58,495 nt of DNA, from NCBI GenBank assembly GCA_016789785.1, contig JAEUQE010000019.1, positions 1 to 58,495 of the forward strand. Direction: 5' to 3'. The position numbers and the translations under genes are program-made. This document shows positions 16,144 through 25,378 of this stretch, one piece after another. The stretch is from Bryobacterales bacterium. Its GTDB lineage: Bacteria; Acidobacteriota; Terriglobia; Bryobacterales; Bryobacteraceae. How positions within the stretch are numbered: the first letter of the stretch is position 1; each line of letters opens with the position of its first letter. The notes under the pieces are model-generated. The model saw only the letters and a program-made list of their open reading frames with translations. It had not been told where the DNA came from and made no database searches.

Positions 16144-18195
16144 CTACCGGCCCGTTTCGCGCAGCTTGCGCCAGCGCTGGTACTGCTCACGCCGGACAGG
16201 ATCGGGATCCTCGTAGTCCTGCAGCCAGAAGCGGAACCAATCGAGGTTGCGCTGCATGGATGCCACGCGGTGCGACGGAAGGTCGAGAATATGGGGAGCC
16301 TTCGGGTAGATGTATTGCTCCACGGGTTTGCCGAGCCTGCGCAACGCCATATAGAACTCGAGCGACTGAACACCCACATCCGAGCCATACTCGCGCAGCA
16401 GGGGCGCGGTGACCCGATGCGCATTCAGAGCCGGCGCGATCCGCTTGTAGTTCGGATAGGCGTCACCGAAGGGAGGTCCGCCGAAGAACGCATCCAGGTA
16501 GTCCTGCATGCCTGCGCTGCCCACAACCCAGTATTGGCCCGCGTTGTTCAGTCCACCTTCGCCAGCCGAAGCCACACGAAACATGTCCGACTGCGTGATG
16601 GCAAGTTCCGCCAGCCACGCGCCGAAGCTCCATCCCGCAATGCCGAGACGCTTCGGGTCAGCGATGCCTTCCTTCACAAGAGACTGCACCGCCGCCTCCA
16701 TGCTTGCCAGCGGGCTGTAAGCCTGCGACAGCGCGGCGCCCTCGAAATCGCCACGCTTCCATCCGATCGGGATGTGGTTGTTGTGCAGCAGAACAGCGAT
16801 CCCCGCCGATACGAGATGCTGCGCGGGATAGCTGGTCATCCATTGCGACTGTGTGGTGAACTTGCTCGACACCGCGTACTGAATCATCACCAGCGGGAAC
16901 GGCCCGCGGCCTTCCGAAGGCAACATCAGAAAGCCGTTCGTCTCATGGCCGAAGCGGTTTTTCCACTTGCGTTCCTGCGCGCCGTGCAGCTTGATTGCGT
17001 CCAACTGCGGATTCAACTTGGTGAGCGTACGCACCTTGCCGGCCGCGACATCAATGATCGCGATCTCCGGCGGTGAGGAGAAGGTTTGCCGGATGCAGGC
17101 GGCATTGCGGCTGTCGCGCGAAAACGTAATCGCCGAGAGATGATCCGCGCCTGGCACTATAGGAATGGCCGGACCGCCGTTCGCGGGCACGCGATACAAC
17201 GCCGACCTCGACCAGTTCTCATACTCCACCAAAACATCACCGGACAAATCTGTTTCAAGCTGCGAAAGGTAGAACCATGGCCGGTTCGCCGCCACTTCGA
17301 CATCGTTCCCTGCAAGATCGACCTTGCGGATCGCGCTACGCGCGACGGAATAGCGGTCCGGATCGCCCGTCTCCGCGTAGACGAGTGACTTCCCGTCCGG
17401 CATCCAGCGCAATCCGCGCTTTGCGGTATTGCCCGCTCGCAGTTCGGCGAACCGCATCGCGCCATCACTCAGATGGAGCAATCCGATGTGCGCGGCGTCG
17501 GGCGACTTGCTCTGAAGGGGAGCGTACGTGATCGCGACGATCCGGCTATCGGGCGACCATACAGCCGACATCACGCTTCCCGCGGACGAAAGATCGGCAT
17601 TCACCTGCTGCGGCGTCTTCATCCCGGTCTGCCAGAGCCACAGGCGCGGCTTCGCAGGCTTCGTCCAAGTGCCACGAGTGAAGCTGCGAATCCCGTGCGC
17701 AGTTTCGTCGTAGAGGATGCCCTCGCGATCCGGGCGCTGGCGCTCGGCGTCATTGAGCGGCGGTGAAGACGTGAACAATACCGAAGATCCGTCGCGAGAC
17801 CACCACGCCGACTGCACTGGTTCGGAATGCTCAAATACGGCATCCGGCCCACCGCCGCTCAGCGCGAGACGCCAGAATGCGGCCTTCCCCGCGCGAGGCA
17901 GACGCAGGATCAGCGCGTTGCTGTCGGCCGTCCATTCGGGAATGCCGATCACCGTTTCATCCAACAGCATGCGCGGCGGTGCGCCCTCCCGGACGAGCCA
18001 CAGACTCTTGCGCGACGCATTGTCCTTCAACGACGCGGTGCCGATCACGAATGCCACCTTCGTGCCGTCAGGAGAAATGCGGGGCACGAACGGTTCGCGC
18101 ACTTCGATGATGTCGCGGAACTCGAGGCTGCGCTGATCCGCGCCGGCAAGTGCCACGGCCAGCCAAAACGGTCCCATCCACAGAAGCCTGCGCAT
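16144..18195 (-). CDS. Secreted prolyl oligopeptidase family (S9) peptidase
   Basis: A 683-residue exported serine peptidase. A signal peptide (to about residue 19) is followed by a WD/TolB-like beta-propeller (about 25-400; repeats such as PRISPDGTKVAFV, WTADSNALILRL and WSPDSRIVAIT). The alpha/beta hydrolase domain has the Ser in GWSFGAW and the His in KAPHIL. It likely degrades peptides in the periplasm or outside. It is divergent from the gene at 18245, with 49 bases between. Confidence 0.9.
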   Translation of the reverse strand: MRRLLWMGPFWLAVALAGADQRSLEFRDIIEVREPFVPRISPDGTKVAFVIGTASLKDNASRKSLWLVREGAPPRMLLDETVIGIPEWTADSNALILRLPRAGKAAFWRLALSGGGPDAVFEHSEPVQSAWWSRDGSSVLFTSSPPLNDAERQRPDREGILYDETAHGIRSFTRGTWTKPAKPRLWLWQTGMKTPQQVNADLSSAGSVMSAVWSPDSRIVAITYAPLQSKSPDAAHIGLLHLSDGAMRFAELRAGNTAKRGLRWMPDGKSLVYAETGDPDRYSVARSAIRKVDLAGNDVEVAANRPWFYLSQLETDLSGDVLVEYENWSRSALYRVPANGGPAIPIVPGADHLSAITFSRDSRNAACIRQTFSSPPEIAIIDVAAGKVRTLTKLNPQLDAIKLHGAQERKWKNRFGHETNGFLMLPSEGRGPFPLVMIQYAVSSKFTTQSQWMTSYPAQHLVSAGIAVLLHNNHIPIGWKRGDFEGAALSQAYSPLASMEAAVQSLVKEGIADPKRLGIAGWSFGAWLAELAITQSDMFRVASAGEGGLNNAGQYWVVGSAGMQDYLDAFFGGPPFGDAYPNYKRIAPALNAHRVTAPLLREYGSDVGVQSLEFYMALRRLGKPVEQYIYPKAPHILDLPSHRVASMQRNLDWFRFWLQDYEDPDPVRREQYQRWRKLRETGR

Positions 18196-18244
18196 CCTTA
18201 AAGCATAGAGGAGCCGCAGCGAAAACCCACGCGCGTGTCGGACA

Positions 18245-18979
18245 ATGAAGAGTGTGACGCTCAGCAGACGCCTATTCCTCTGGTCTCCCGCACTATTGTT
18301 CGCCAGTCCCGCACATGCTCGCTCGCTGAAAGCCGGCCCCGTTCAGTTTGAAGTGATCCGGCGCGGCCGGGCAAAGCGCCATTATCTCCACATCCACGGC
18401 AATGAGGACACCGCGCGCGAAGTGCTGCGCAAGCACATGGAGAACCACGAAGGCACTGCATTTCTCATCCGGAACCGCCAGCGCAATATCGCAATCCAAG
18501 GCGGCGAACTCGACCCGAATCGCATGTTTTCCGAAGAAGGCACCCGGCGGAATCTCAAGATGCTGAACTCCACGTGGACCGCGGAGCAGCACAACAAGGC
18601 CCTGGCGTTACTGAGCAAACACCGCGAGAAGATCGTCCGCAATCTCACTCCTCCGCCGGGCGGCCTGCTGGTCACACTGCACAACAACGGGCGAGGATAT
18701 TCGGTGAAATCGGAAGTGCCCATCAGTGATGAAGTCGCGCTGAACGATGAAGCCAACCCGCACGAGTTCTTCCTGGCCACTCAACCGGAGGACTTTCGGA
18801 TACTGGCGAAGTCTCCCTACAACGCGGTGCTGCAAAATCGGGCGCCGCAGTCCGATGACGGATCGTTCTCGCGCCTCGCTGCCGCGCGTGGAATGCGATA
18901 CGTGAACCTGGAAGCAGCGCTCGGACAGTTCGCGCGTCAGAAGGAAATGCTAGATTGGCTGGAAAGGAACTTACCATGA
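18245..18979 (+). CDS. Exported protein with M14-like metallopeptidase signature (candidate)
   Basis: A 244-residue protein with a Tat/Sec-like signal (SRRLFLWSPALLFASPAHA). I do not recognise the family. It has HIHGNED (about 49-55), which could be the HxxE pair of M14 zinc carboxypeptidases, then LVTLHNNG about 95 residues later as a possible third ligand, and YVNLEAALG near the end as a possible catalytic Glu. The spacing fits M14 only loosely. The stop overlaps the next start (ATGA), so it forms an operon with the DinB gene. Confidence 0.55.
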   Translation: MKSVTLSRRLFLWSPALLFASPAHARSLKAGPVQFEVIRRGRAKRHYLHIHGNEDTAREVLRKHMENHEGTAFLIRNRQRNIAIQGGELDPNRMFSEEGTRRNLKMLNSTWTAEQHNKALALLSKHREKIVRNLTPPPGGLLVTLHNNGRGYSVKSEVPISDEVALNDEANPHEFFLATQPEDFRILAKSPYNAVLQNRAPQSDDGSFSRLAAARGMRYVNLEAALGQFARQKEMLDWLERNLP

Positions 18980-19581
18980 GGACGCTGTTGGTTTCGCTCT
19001 GTTGGCTTGGCGTGCTTGGCGCGCAGACTGCACCGGTTGCATTGAAGCAGGGTGAGCGCGATCGCGCAATGAGTCACATGCATGCAACACGGAAGATGTT
19101 TCTCGATTCGCTTGCCGGCGTGACGCAGGCGCAGTGGGACTTCAAGCCCGCGCCGGAGGTATGGTCGATCGCGGAGGTCGCCGAGCACATCACGCTGAGC
19201 GAAGACATGCTCTTCGACCTTGCAACCAAGCGTGCCTTGAAGACTCCGCCGGATCCCGCGATGAAGACTGACCCGGCAGGCGATGAGAAGTTGCTTGCCG
19301 CCGTGGTGGATCGGTCGACCAAAGTGAAGGCGCCCGAGGCACTCAACCCGAAGCGTACTTTCCAGACCATGACGGAACTGATCACCGAGTTCAAGAAGCG
19401 CCGGGACCGCAACATCGCATATGTGCAGACCACGGAGGACCCTCTCCGTGCGCACGCCGCGAAGCACCCTGTGCTCGGCACTCTGGATGCTTATCAGTGG
19501 CTGCTCCTGCTCTCCGCGCATAGCGAGCGGCACACCCTGCAATTGAACGAAGTGAAGCAGCATCCGAGTTTTCCGAAGTAG
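18976..19581 (+). CDS. DinB/YfiT-family four-helix protein, exported
   Basis: A 201-residue DinB-superfamily protein. It has a short signal sequence (TLLVSLCWLGVLGAQ), WSIAEVAEHITLSEDML with the first metal His, and SAHSERHTLQLNEV with the other two. The family is often a metal-dependent thiol-transferase-like fold; an enzymatic role is unproven. The start at ATG 18976, preceded by GGAAAGGA, is used rather than 18955. It overlaps the previous stop by four bases, and the ankyrin gene begins nine bases later. Confidence 0.8.
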   Translation: MRTLLVSLCWLGVLGAQTAPVALKQGERDRAMSHMHATRKMFLDSLAGVTQAQWDFKPAPEVWSIAEVAEHITLSEDMLFDLATKRALKTPPDPAMKTDPAGDEKLLAAVVDRSTKVKAPEALNPKRTFQTMTELITEFKKRRDRNIAYVQTTEDPLRAHAAKHPVLGTLDAYQWLLLLSAHSERHTLQLNEVKQHPSFPK

Positions 19582-19590
19582 TCCGATTCC

Positions 19591-20766
19591 ATGCGACTGT
19601 TTGCTCTGCTTGTTCTTGCCGTGACTCCCGCGCTGCCGGGCGACCTGCACTCGGCAGTTCGCGCGGGTGACCGTAAGCAAGTGGAAGCACTGCTCGCCGC
19701 GGGAGCATCGGTCAATGAACACGACGCGCTCGGTGGTACGGCGCTGCATGATGCCTGCTGGGCAGGCGATCTGGAAATGGTGAAGCTGCTGATCAGCCGT
19801 GGCGCCAATGCGAACGCGCGGCATCGCGAGGCTGGCAGCACGCCGTTGCACTACGCGATCATCACGAATCACAAGGATATTGTCGAGACATTGCTGGCCA
19901 GCGGAGCCGACTTGCAGGCGACCTATCAATCGGGATCCACGCCGCTGCATCTTGCTGCCAACCGCGGCTACAAGGAGATCGCGGTGCTGCTGCTCGCAAA
20001 GGGCTCGAATCCGAATCAAGTGGATGCGACTGGCGCGTCGCCGCTCGAAGAGGCCGCATGGAAGGGTCAGGGCGAGATGATCAAGCTCCTGCTGGCCAAA
20101 GGTGCGAAGCCATCTTCCAACGCAATCACGCAGGCGGTCCAGAAGGGGCATGCGGAGGTAGTCGGCCTGCTGCTGGATTCGGGCCTCACCCTGCCCGCAC
20201 CCGTTGCGATAGAGGAACTGGAGACCGCGATTCGCTACCGCCAGCGCGAGGTTGCTTCGCTGCTCATCGAACGCGGCGTGAAGCTCGATGCTGCCTCTTT
20301 CCAAAGGGCACTCAAGAACGCGGTGTTGCGAGGTGAGACTGATATGGCGGATCTGCTGCTTAAGCAGGACCCGTCGCGGCAGGCTCAGTCCGCCTCTTCC
20401 GTTCTTGCCGATGCCGCGTTGAAGGGACATCGGGAGGTGGTGGCTCTGCTGCTCGATCGAGGTGCGACGGCGAAGGATCGGGGACCAGGAGGCACCTTTC
20501 CATTGCACGATGCCGCTCTCGGCGGACACACGAGCGTCGTGGAATTGCTGCTGGATCGCGGAGCCGACGTGGATTCGGTGGATTCGGACTCCGGCAACAC
20601 CGCGCTGCACTTCGCCGCCAGTTACGGCCGGCGCGACGTTGCGCTGTTGCTGCTGGATCGCGGGGCGAATCGTTTGCACAAGAACAAGGCGGGCAAGACG
20701 GCTCTTGATCTCGCGGTGGAAGCCGAACAGAAGGATCTTGCGGAAATACTCAAGCCCGGCAAGTAG
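19591..20766 (+). CDS. Exported ankyrin-repeat protein
   Basis: A 391-residue protein with signal peptide MRLFALLVLAVTPALPG and then about 11 ankyrin repeats filling the rest (G-TALHDACWAGDLEMVKLLISRGANAN, STPLHYAI, STPLHLAANRGYKEIAVLLLAKG and so on). The role is likely periplasmic protein binding. It is the last gene of the 18245 cluster and ends exactly where the convergent hydroxylase gene ends. Confidence 0.88.
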   Translation: MRLFALLVLAVTPALPGDLHSAVRAGDRKQVEALLAAGASVNEHDALGGTALHDACWAGDLEMVKLLISRGANANARHREAGSTPLHYAIITNHKDIVETLLASGADLQATYQSGSTPLHLAANRGYKEIAVLLLAKGSNPNQVDATGASPLEEAAWKGQGEMIKLLLAKGAKPSSNAITQAVQKGHAEVVGLLLDSGLTLPAPVAIEELETAIRYRQREVASLLIERGVKLDAASFQRALKNAVLRGETDMADLLLKQDPSRQAQSASSVLADAALKGHREVVALLLDRGATAKDRGPGGTFPLHDAALGGHTSVVELLLDRGADVDSVDSDSGNTALHFAASYGRRDVALLLLDRGANRLHKNKAGKTALDLAVEAEQKDLAEILKPGK

Positions 20767-21708
20767 CTACGCCTCGAACATGCGGCGCAAGCCCAGCCAC
20801 TGTTGCGACCAGAAGCCTCGCCCATAGTCGCGCCCTTCCCGTTGATCGGCGATTCCGGTCGGATGATACGAAGTCTCGAAGTTCGCTGTTCCGAAGAGCA
20901 CATCCCAGAACGCGAAGACCTGCGCGAAGTTGCTTCCGTAGCGCGCACCTTCGCGGCCTTGATCGATGCCGTGGTGGATGCGATGGAACAGCGGGCTGAC
21001 GATGATTCGGTCTCCGATCGCGCCGAAACTCAAGCGCACATTCGCGTGCGAGAGTGCTTCAAGCGCACCACTGATCAGCGTCACGATCAGGAACTGCACG
21101 GGGGGCACGCCGATCGCAAGTCCGATCACCGCGCGGAACACTGCCGTGATCGCTTGATCGAGCAGATGCTCCCGGTCATCCGTCCAGAAAGTCATTTTGC
21201 GCTGGCTGTGATGCAACGCATGGAGCGCCCACCAAATGCGAAACCGGTGCTGCCATCGGTGCCGCCAATAGTCGGCGAAATCGAGAATCAGCAGGTAGAC
21301 CAACGCGCTGAGCATGGGCGATTGCCGCAGAACCGGAACCAGATCCTCCAGGTTCGGCGGTATCACTCCTGCCATCCGTAGTTGTGCGTTCACCCAATCA
21401 AAGGCTGGCGTCAGCACCAGAAAGAAAAACAACGGCAGCACGCCAAGCTTCGCAAGCATCGAGTAGAGCAGATCGGCATCGGCTTCTTTGCGGCTGTCCC
21501 ACTGCTCCGCGGGAGCGAGCATTTCCAAAGGACGAAGCAGCATCCACAACAGCACCAGTTCGATTGCGCCGATAAGAAACAGTTCGGTGCCATCGAATGC
21601 CATCTCGGCCCATGCCATCAGTCCGGCGCGATGCATAAGGGGCTGCACCAGAGTCTCAAAGACCCACGCATGAAGCGCCACAAAGCTGGAACTGAGATAC
21701 TCCCACAT
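20767..21708 (-). CDS. Sterol desaturase / fatty acid hydroxylase family membrane protein
   Basis: A 313-residue di-iron membrane enzyme. It has several hydrophobic segments (about 35-65, 85-110, 130-150 and 190-215) and the His clusters HRWQH, HALHHS and FHRIHHG that bind iron. It probably hydroxylates or desaturates a lipid; the substrate is unknown. The terminal ATG at 21708 is good. The deacetylase and propeller genes lie just upstream on the same strand, 14 bases away, suggesting one transcript. Confidence 0.87.
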   Translation of the reverse strand: MWEYLSSSFVALHAWVFETLVQPLMHRAGLMAWAEMAFDGTELFLIGAIELVLLWMLLRPLEMLAPAEQWDSRKEADADLLYSMLAKLGVLPLFFFLVLTPAFDWVNAQLRMAGVIPPNLEDLVPVLRQSPMLSALVYLLILDFADYWRHRWQHRFRIWWALHALHHSQRKMTFWTDDREHLLDQAITAVFRAVIGLAIGVPPVQFLIVTLISGALEALSHANVRLSFGAIGDRIIVSPLFHRIHHGIDQGREGARYGSNFAQVFAFWDVLFGTANFETSYHPTGIADQREGRDYGRGFWSQQWLGLRRMFEA

Positions 21709-21722
21709 ACGATGCCTGGCTC

Positions 21723-22472
21723 CTATTTTCGCCTTTCGGGGATCGTGGCGAAACAGAAACCCTTCTGCTTCAGCCCTGCGAGCAATGGATCGAGCACTGG
21801 CCAGAACGGATCTTTTCGCGACCGGATTCCAAGATGCATCATGAGGATGTCGCCGTCGCGCAGATTCGCAAGCGCGCGGTCGAGCAGTTTGCGGTTCGGA
21901 TAGGTTTCGCTGGGCAGTTCATCGCCGAGGAATCCCGCATCGCTCCACCCGACATGCTCGTAGCCGCAGGCCCGCGCAAACGCAAGCGCGCGTGGAGTAT
22001 GACGCCCTCCAGCCGCACGCCAGATGGGATCGAGCTTTCGCCCCGTCAATTCCCGAAATCGCTCATCGGCACGCCGGATCTCCGTACAGAGTTGCTGCTG
22101 ATCGAGATCTTCGCGCTGTCCGCCAGGACCGAGATATGCGACCTTTCCGCCTGGCGCGTCACGGCGCAAGTACCAATGCCTCCAGGTGTGTGATCCGAAC
22201 GCATGGCCGTCGAGAACCAGGGCCTGGTAGAACGGCTTCCATGCGTCATCCATCGCGCCGTCGCCGCGCCACGTCTTTTCGTTCGACACGAAGAACGTCG
22301 CTTTCACTTGATGCTTGCGGAGAATGGCGGCGATCTCCTCGGCGGGCTTCATGCTCCCCGTGTCGATGGTGAGATACAACGTGCCGCGGCAACTCTGTTG
22401 GGCGTGCGCGAATCCGGCACACGCGGTGATCACGCCGAACACCGCGGCCGCAACGCTAGCGCCGCGCCGCAT
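21723..22472 (-). CDS. Polysaccharide deacetylase (NodB-like), exported
   Basis: A 249-residue secreted NodB-fold protein with signal peptide to about residue 24. Motif 1 is TIDTG rather than TFDDG, so the first Asp is kept but the second, a metal ligand in classical members, is Thr. SHTWRH gives the HxxxH motif, RAAGGRHTP the third, and MMHLG the last. It may still be active, as PdaA-type enzymes vary here (TFDNG). The start overlaps the end of the propeller gene by 17 bases. Confidence 0.82.
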   Translation of the reverse strand: MRRGASVAAAVFGVITACAGFAHAQQSCRGTLYLTIDTGSMKPAEEIAAILRKHQVKATFFVSNEKTWRGDGAMDDAWKPFYQALVLDGHAFGSHTWRHWYLRRDAPGGKVAYLGPGGQREDLDQQQLCTEIRRADERFRELTGRKLDPIWRAAGGRHTPRALAFARACGYEHVGWSDAGFLGDELPSETYPNRKLLDRALANLRDGDILMMHLGIRSRKDPFWPVLDPLLAGLKQKGFCFATIPERRK

Positions 22473-23418
22473 GTTCCCGCAAATAGATCCCGTGTGGCGA
22501 CTTCCCCACGGGAATCTGCTTCACGATCTTCTTGGAAGCAATGTCGACGATCGTCACCTTGCGAATCCATCGCGACGTCATCCACAACTGCTTGCCATCG
22601 GCGGAGACATCCATGCAGTCCGGGCCGCCTGGACCAGGCAGTTCATCCACCACGGAGAGCGTCTGCTGATCGATCTTCGAGATCTTGTTTGCCGTGCGAT
22701 TGGAAAGGAACACGTGCCGTCCGTCGCCTGCGGGAATGAAGTTATGCGCACCCGCGCCCGTAACGATCTTCTTCACTCGCTTTCGTGCGCGCCAATCAAT
22801 GACATCCACATGGTCCTCGCCGAGAATCCCGATGAGCAGGTGCTTGTTGTCGGGCGTCATCCAGATGCCGGAGGGTTCCTTTCCGATTGGAAACGTCCAG
22901 ATCATTTCCTGCTTCGCAAGATCGATCGCGCCAACTTCGTTCGTATCCTGCAGCGTCACGAAGACGTACTTCGACTCCTGATCAAAGATGATGTGACTTG
23001 GCCCCTTCGGCGTCTCGATACGCTTCAGCAGTTTGAAGTCAGCGCCTGCGTAGATGTCGCAACGGTGCAATCGCAGGGAAGCCGATACGAAGTACTTCTT
23101 GTCTGGACTGAAGGCGATTTGATACGGGTCGCTGATGTTCGGCACACGCCGCTTGATATCACCTGTCGATGGATCAAGAAAAACCAGATCATTCGAGACG
23201 GCGTTGGCAACGATGAGATAGGCGTCATCGGGAGTCGACATCAGATGATGCGGCTCCTTGCCGACACGAAACGTTCGAGTCACGCTGCCCGATTGCGCAT
23301 CGATCACGGAAACGGTTTCATCTCCGGAATTCAGCACAATCGCGATGCGCGCCATTGCAGGATATGCGGCCACGATGACGGCGAACGCGGCGAACAGGGG
23401 CTTGGACAAGCACAGCAT
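22456..23418 (-). CDS. Exported YVTN-type beta-propeller protein
   Basis: A 320-residue protein with signal peptide (to about residue 23) and a seven-bladed propeller of about 42-residue units, each with a VIDxxSG or DLAK turn (DETVSVIDAQSGSVTRTF, NEVGAIDLAKQEMIWTF, KVTIVDIASKKIVKQI). No catalytic residues are evident. Co-translation with a deacetylase suggests a joint role in a cell-surface polysaccharide, but that is inference. Confidence 0.82.
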   Translation of the reverse strand: MLCLSKPLFAAFAVIVAAYPAMARIAIVLNSGDETVSVIDAQSGSVTRTFRVGKEPHHLMSTPDDAYLIVANAVSNDLVFLDPSTGDIKRRVPNISDPYQIAFSPDKKYFVSASLRLHRCDIYAGADFKLLKRIETPKGPSHIIFDQESKYVFVTLQDTNEVGAIDLAKQEMIWTFPIGKEPSGIWMTPDNKHLLIGILGEDHVDVIDWRARKRVKKIVTGAGAHNFIPAGDGRHVFLSNRTANKISKIDQQTLSVVDELPGPGGPDCMDVSADGKQLWMTSRWIRKVTIVDIASKKIVKQIPVGKSPHGIYLREHAARR

Positions 23419-23453
23419 AGGCGAGCCCTTTCAGGATCGCACTCCTTCCGTGG

Positions 23454-24572
23454 CTAGCTCAAGCGCGACGCAACGGCCTTGCAGATTGTTTCGGCTGCAT
23501 GCGGCTTGCCCGTCGCGACGGCTCGCGACGCCATGGCCGCGAGTTGCTCGGATCCTAGCAGGCGCTCCACTCGGGAGGCGATGTCGTCCAGACTGTTCAC
23601 CTTGATCGCAACACCGCGCTCCAGGAGGAAATCGGCGTTGGCCGCCTCCTGCCCAGGAATTGGATTTACGATCAGCATGGGGCGGCCCATTGCCAGCGTC
23701 TCCGACGAGGTGAGTCCACCGGGCTTCGTGACGATCAGGTCAGCCACTGCCATCAGTTCCTGCATGTTGCCTGCGAAACCGAGAACCCGCGTGGGATGCG
23801 AGCGGTCAAGCGGCGCAATCTGCTGGCGCAGATCCGGATTGCGGCCGCACACCACCAGCGTCTGGAACTCGGCCTTCACGGTGTCGAGGGCACTGAGGAT
23901 CGACGCGACAGGCCCCATGCCGAATCCTCCGCTCAAGACAAGAATGGTGGGCAGGTCATCACGAATTCCAAGCGTACGTCGCACGGCACTTTGATCAATA
24001 GGTTGCGAAAACTTCTTCGCGACGGGAATGCCGGTGACCACTATCGCGTCCTCCGGAACGCCGCGCGCAATCAGGCGGCCCTTGGTTTCCTCCGTAGCGA
24101 CGCAGTAGAGGTCCACACACGGCTCGATCCAGAAGGCGTGTGCTTCAAAGTCGGTGACGATACACACGCAATAGGGACGGCGGTCGCCTTTGCTGTGCGA
24201 CCGCAGATAGCCAACAATCTCCAACGGAAGAAAATGGGGACAGAGGATCAGATCAGGATCGGATCGCTTCAGATAGCGAACGAACTTCTGTGCTTGCAGG
24301 AGGGACAGCGTACGCCGCGTGCGCGTCCACTTGCGCATCAAACGCGCATCGTCGGTACGGCTGAAGAACGCGGCGTAGAGTTCGGGCGCGCGCTCCACCA
24401 TCTTCACGTAGCCTTCCGAGTAGGCCTTGCGAAAGAGGCGCGACGTGTAGTCGAGCACATCCTCCTTTGCCACTTCGTCTTGCGGGCGCGCTTCGGTCCA
24501 GACCTCGTGAAGCGCGTTGGCGGCCTGCAGGTGGCCTGCGCCGGCAGTCACCGTCGCGATCAGAACCTTCAT
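23454..24572 (-). CDS. MGDG-synthase/MurG-like glycosyltransferase (GT28)
   Basis: A 372-residue GT-B fold enzyme of the diacylglycerol glycosyltransferase type. The N-terminus is KVLIATVTAGAGHLQAANAL (membrane-lipid acceptor domain). The C-terminal donor site shows VLSGGFGMG, GFAGNMQELM and TKPGGLTSSETLAMGRPM, as in UgtP and MGD1. The start at 24572 has AGGAG six bases upstream, clearly better than 24617. It probably makes glycolipid; the sugar is not predictable. Divergent from the SASA esterase. Confidence 0.87.
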   Translation of the reverse strand: MKVLIATVTAGAGHLQAANALHEVWTEARPQDEVAKEDVLDYTSRLFRKAYSEGYVKMVERAPELYAAFFSRTDDARLMRKWTRTRRTLSLLQAQKFVRYLKRSDPDLILCPHFLPLEIVGYLRSHSKGDRRPYCVCIVTDFEAHAFWIEPCVDLYCVATEETKGRLIARGVPEDAIVVTGIPVAKKFSQPIDQSAVRRTLGIRDDLPTILVLSGGFGMGPVASILSALDTVKAEFQTLVVCGRNPDLRQQIAPLDRSHPTRVLGFAGNMQELMAVADLIVTKPGGLTSSETLAMGRPMLIVNPIPGQEAANADFLLERGVAIKVNSLDDIASRVERLLGSEQLAAMASRAVATGKPHAAETICKAVASRLS

Positions 24573-24605
24573 GATTGCTCCTGCTTGCAGGGTACACTGG
24601 TCCTC

Positions 24606-25367
24606 ATGACGAAGCACGTTCTTCTGCTGTTACTCAGCGCCGGCAGCCTGCTTGCGCAGCCGGGTAACAACCTCGAATTGTTTCTGCTGGCCGGACAATC
24701 GAACATGGCGGGGCGAGGAGTTGTGGAGGATCAGGATAAGCAGCCAGTCTCTGGTATCTGGATGTTGGGGAAGGATCTGCAGTGGAAGCCCGCCGTGGAT
24801 CCGATGCACTTCGACAAGCCCGCAATCATCGGCGCCGGCATTGGCCGCACGTTCGCCCGCACTCTGCAGCGGCTCTCGCCTGGTGCGCAAATCGGGCTGA
24901 TCCCCGCGGCGTTTGGTGGCACAAGCCTGGATGAATGGGCGCCGGGGGGCAAGCTCTTCACCGACGCCGTCGCGCGAACGAAAGCCGCGATGAAACAAGG
25001 AAAACTGCGCGGCATCCTGTGGCATCAGGGTGAGGCGGACAGCAGCGGCCTGGAGAAGGCGAACAGCTATGCCGAGCGATGGATGGTGTTCCTGGAAGCC
25101 TTGCGGAAGGAAGTGGGTGACGTTCCCATGGTGGTGGGACAACTGGGAGAATTCTTCGGAAAGAAGGGCGATTCCTTCGCGGATGTAGTGAACGATCAAC
25201 TCGCTTCGCTGCCTCGTAAGGCCTCACGCGTCGCGTTCGTTTCTTCCGAAGGATTGAAGCACAAGGGAGACGATGTGCACTTCGACTCACCGTCGCTCCG
25301 CGAGTTCGGCCGGCGCTATGCGCATGCCTACCTCATGCTTGACGCGAAATGGGGTGAGTCGAAGTAG
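24606..25367 (+). CDS. SASA-domain carbohydrate acetylesterase (CE6-like)
   Basis: A 253-residue secreted SGNH-type esterase. After signal peptide MTKHVLLLLLSAGSLLAQ come the Ser block LAGQSNMAGRG, GGTSLDEW, WHQGEAD and the catalytic DDVHFD near the end. The family removes acetyl groups from xylan or sialate. A much longer frame runs back to 23796, but that part is antisense to the glycosyltransferase. ATG 24606 is chosen because the signal peptide starts there. Confidence 0.88.
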   Translation: MTKHVLLLLLSAGSLLAQPGNNLELFLLAGQSNMAGRGVVEDQDKQPVSGIWMLGKDLQWKPAVDPMHFDKPAIIGAGIGRTFARTLQRLSPGAQIGLIPAAFGGTSLDEWAPGGKLFTDAVARTKAAMKQGKLRGILWHQGEADSSGLEKANSYAERWMVFLEALRKEVGDVPMVVGQLGEFFGKKGDSFADVVNDQLASLPRKASRVAFVSSEGLKHKGDDVHFDSPSLREFGRRYAHAYLMLDAKWGESK

Positions 25368-25378
25368 AAAGCGGCGGA

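Noticed and set aside
15316..17076. 586-codon plus-strand ORF
   Set aside because: It is antisense to the esterase and S9 peptidase genes, Arg/His-rich and without motifs.
18937..20679. 580-codon minus-strand ORF
   Set aside because: It is a shadow of the DinB and ankyrin genes; their repeats and signal peptides are on the plus strand.
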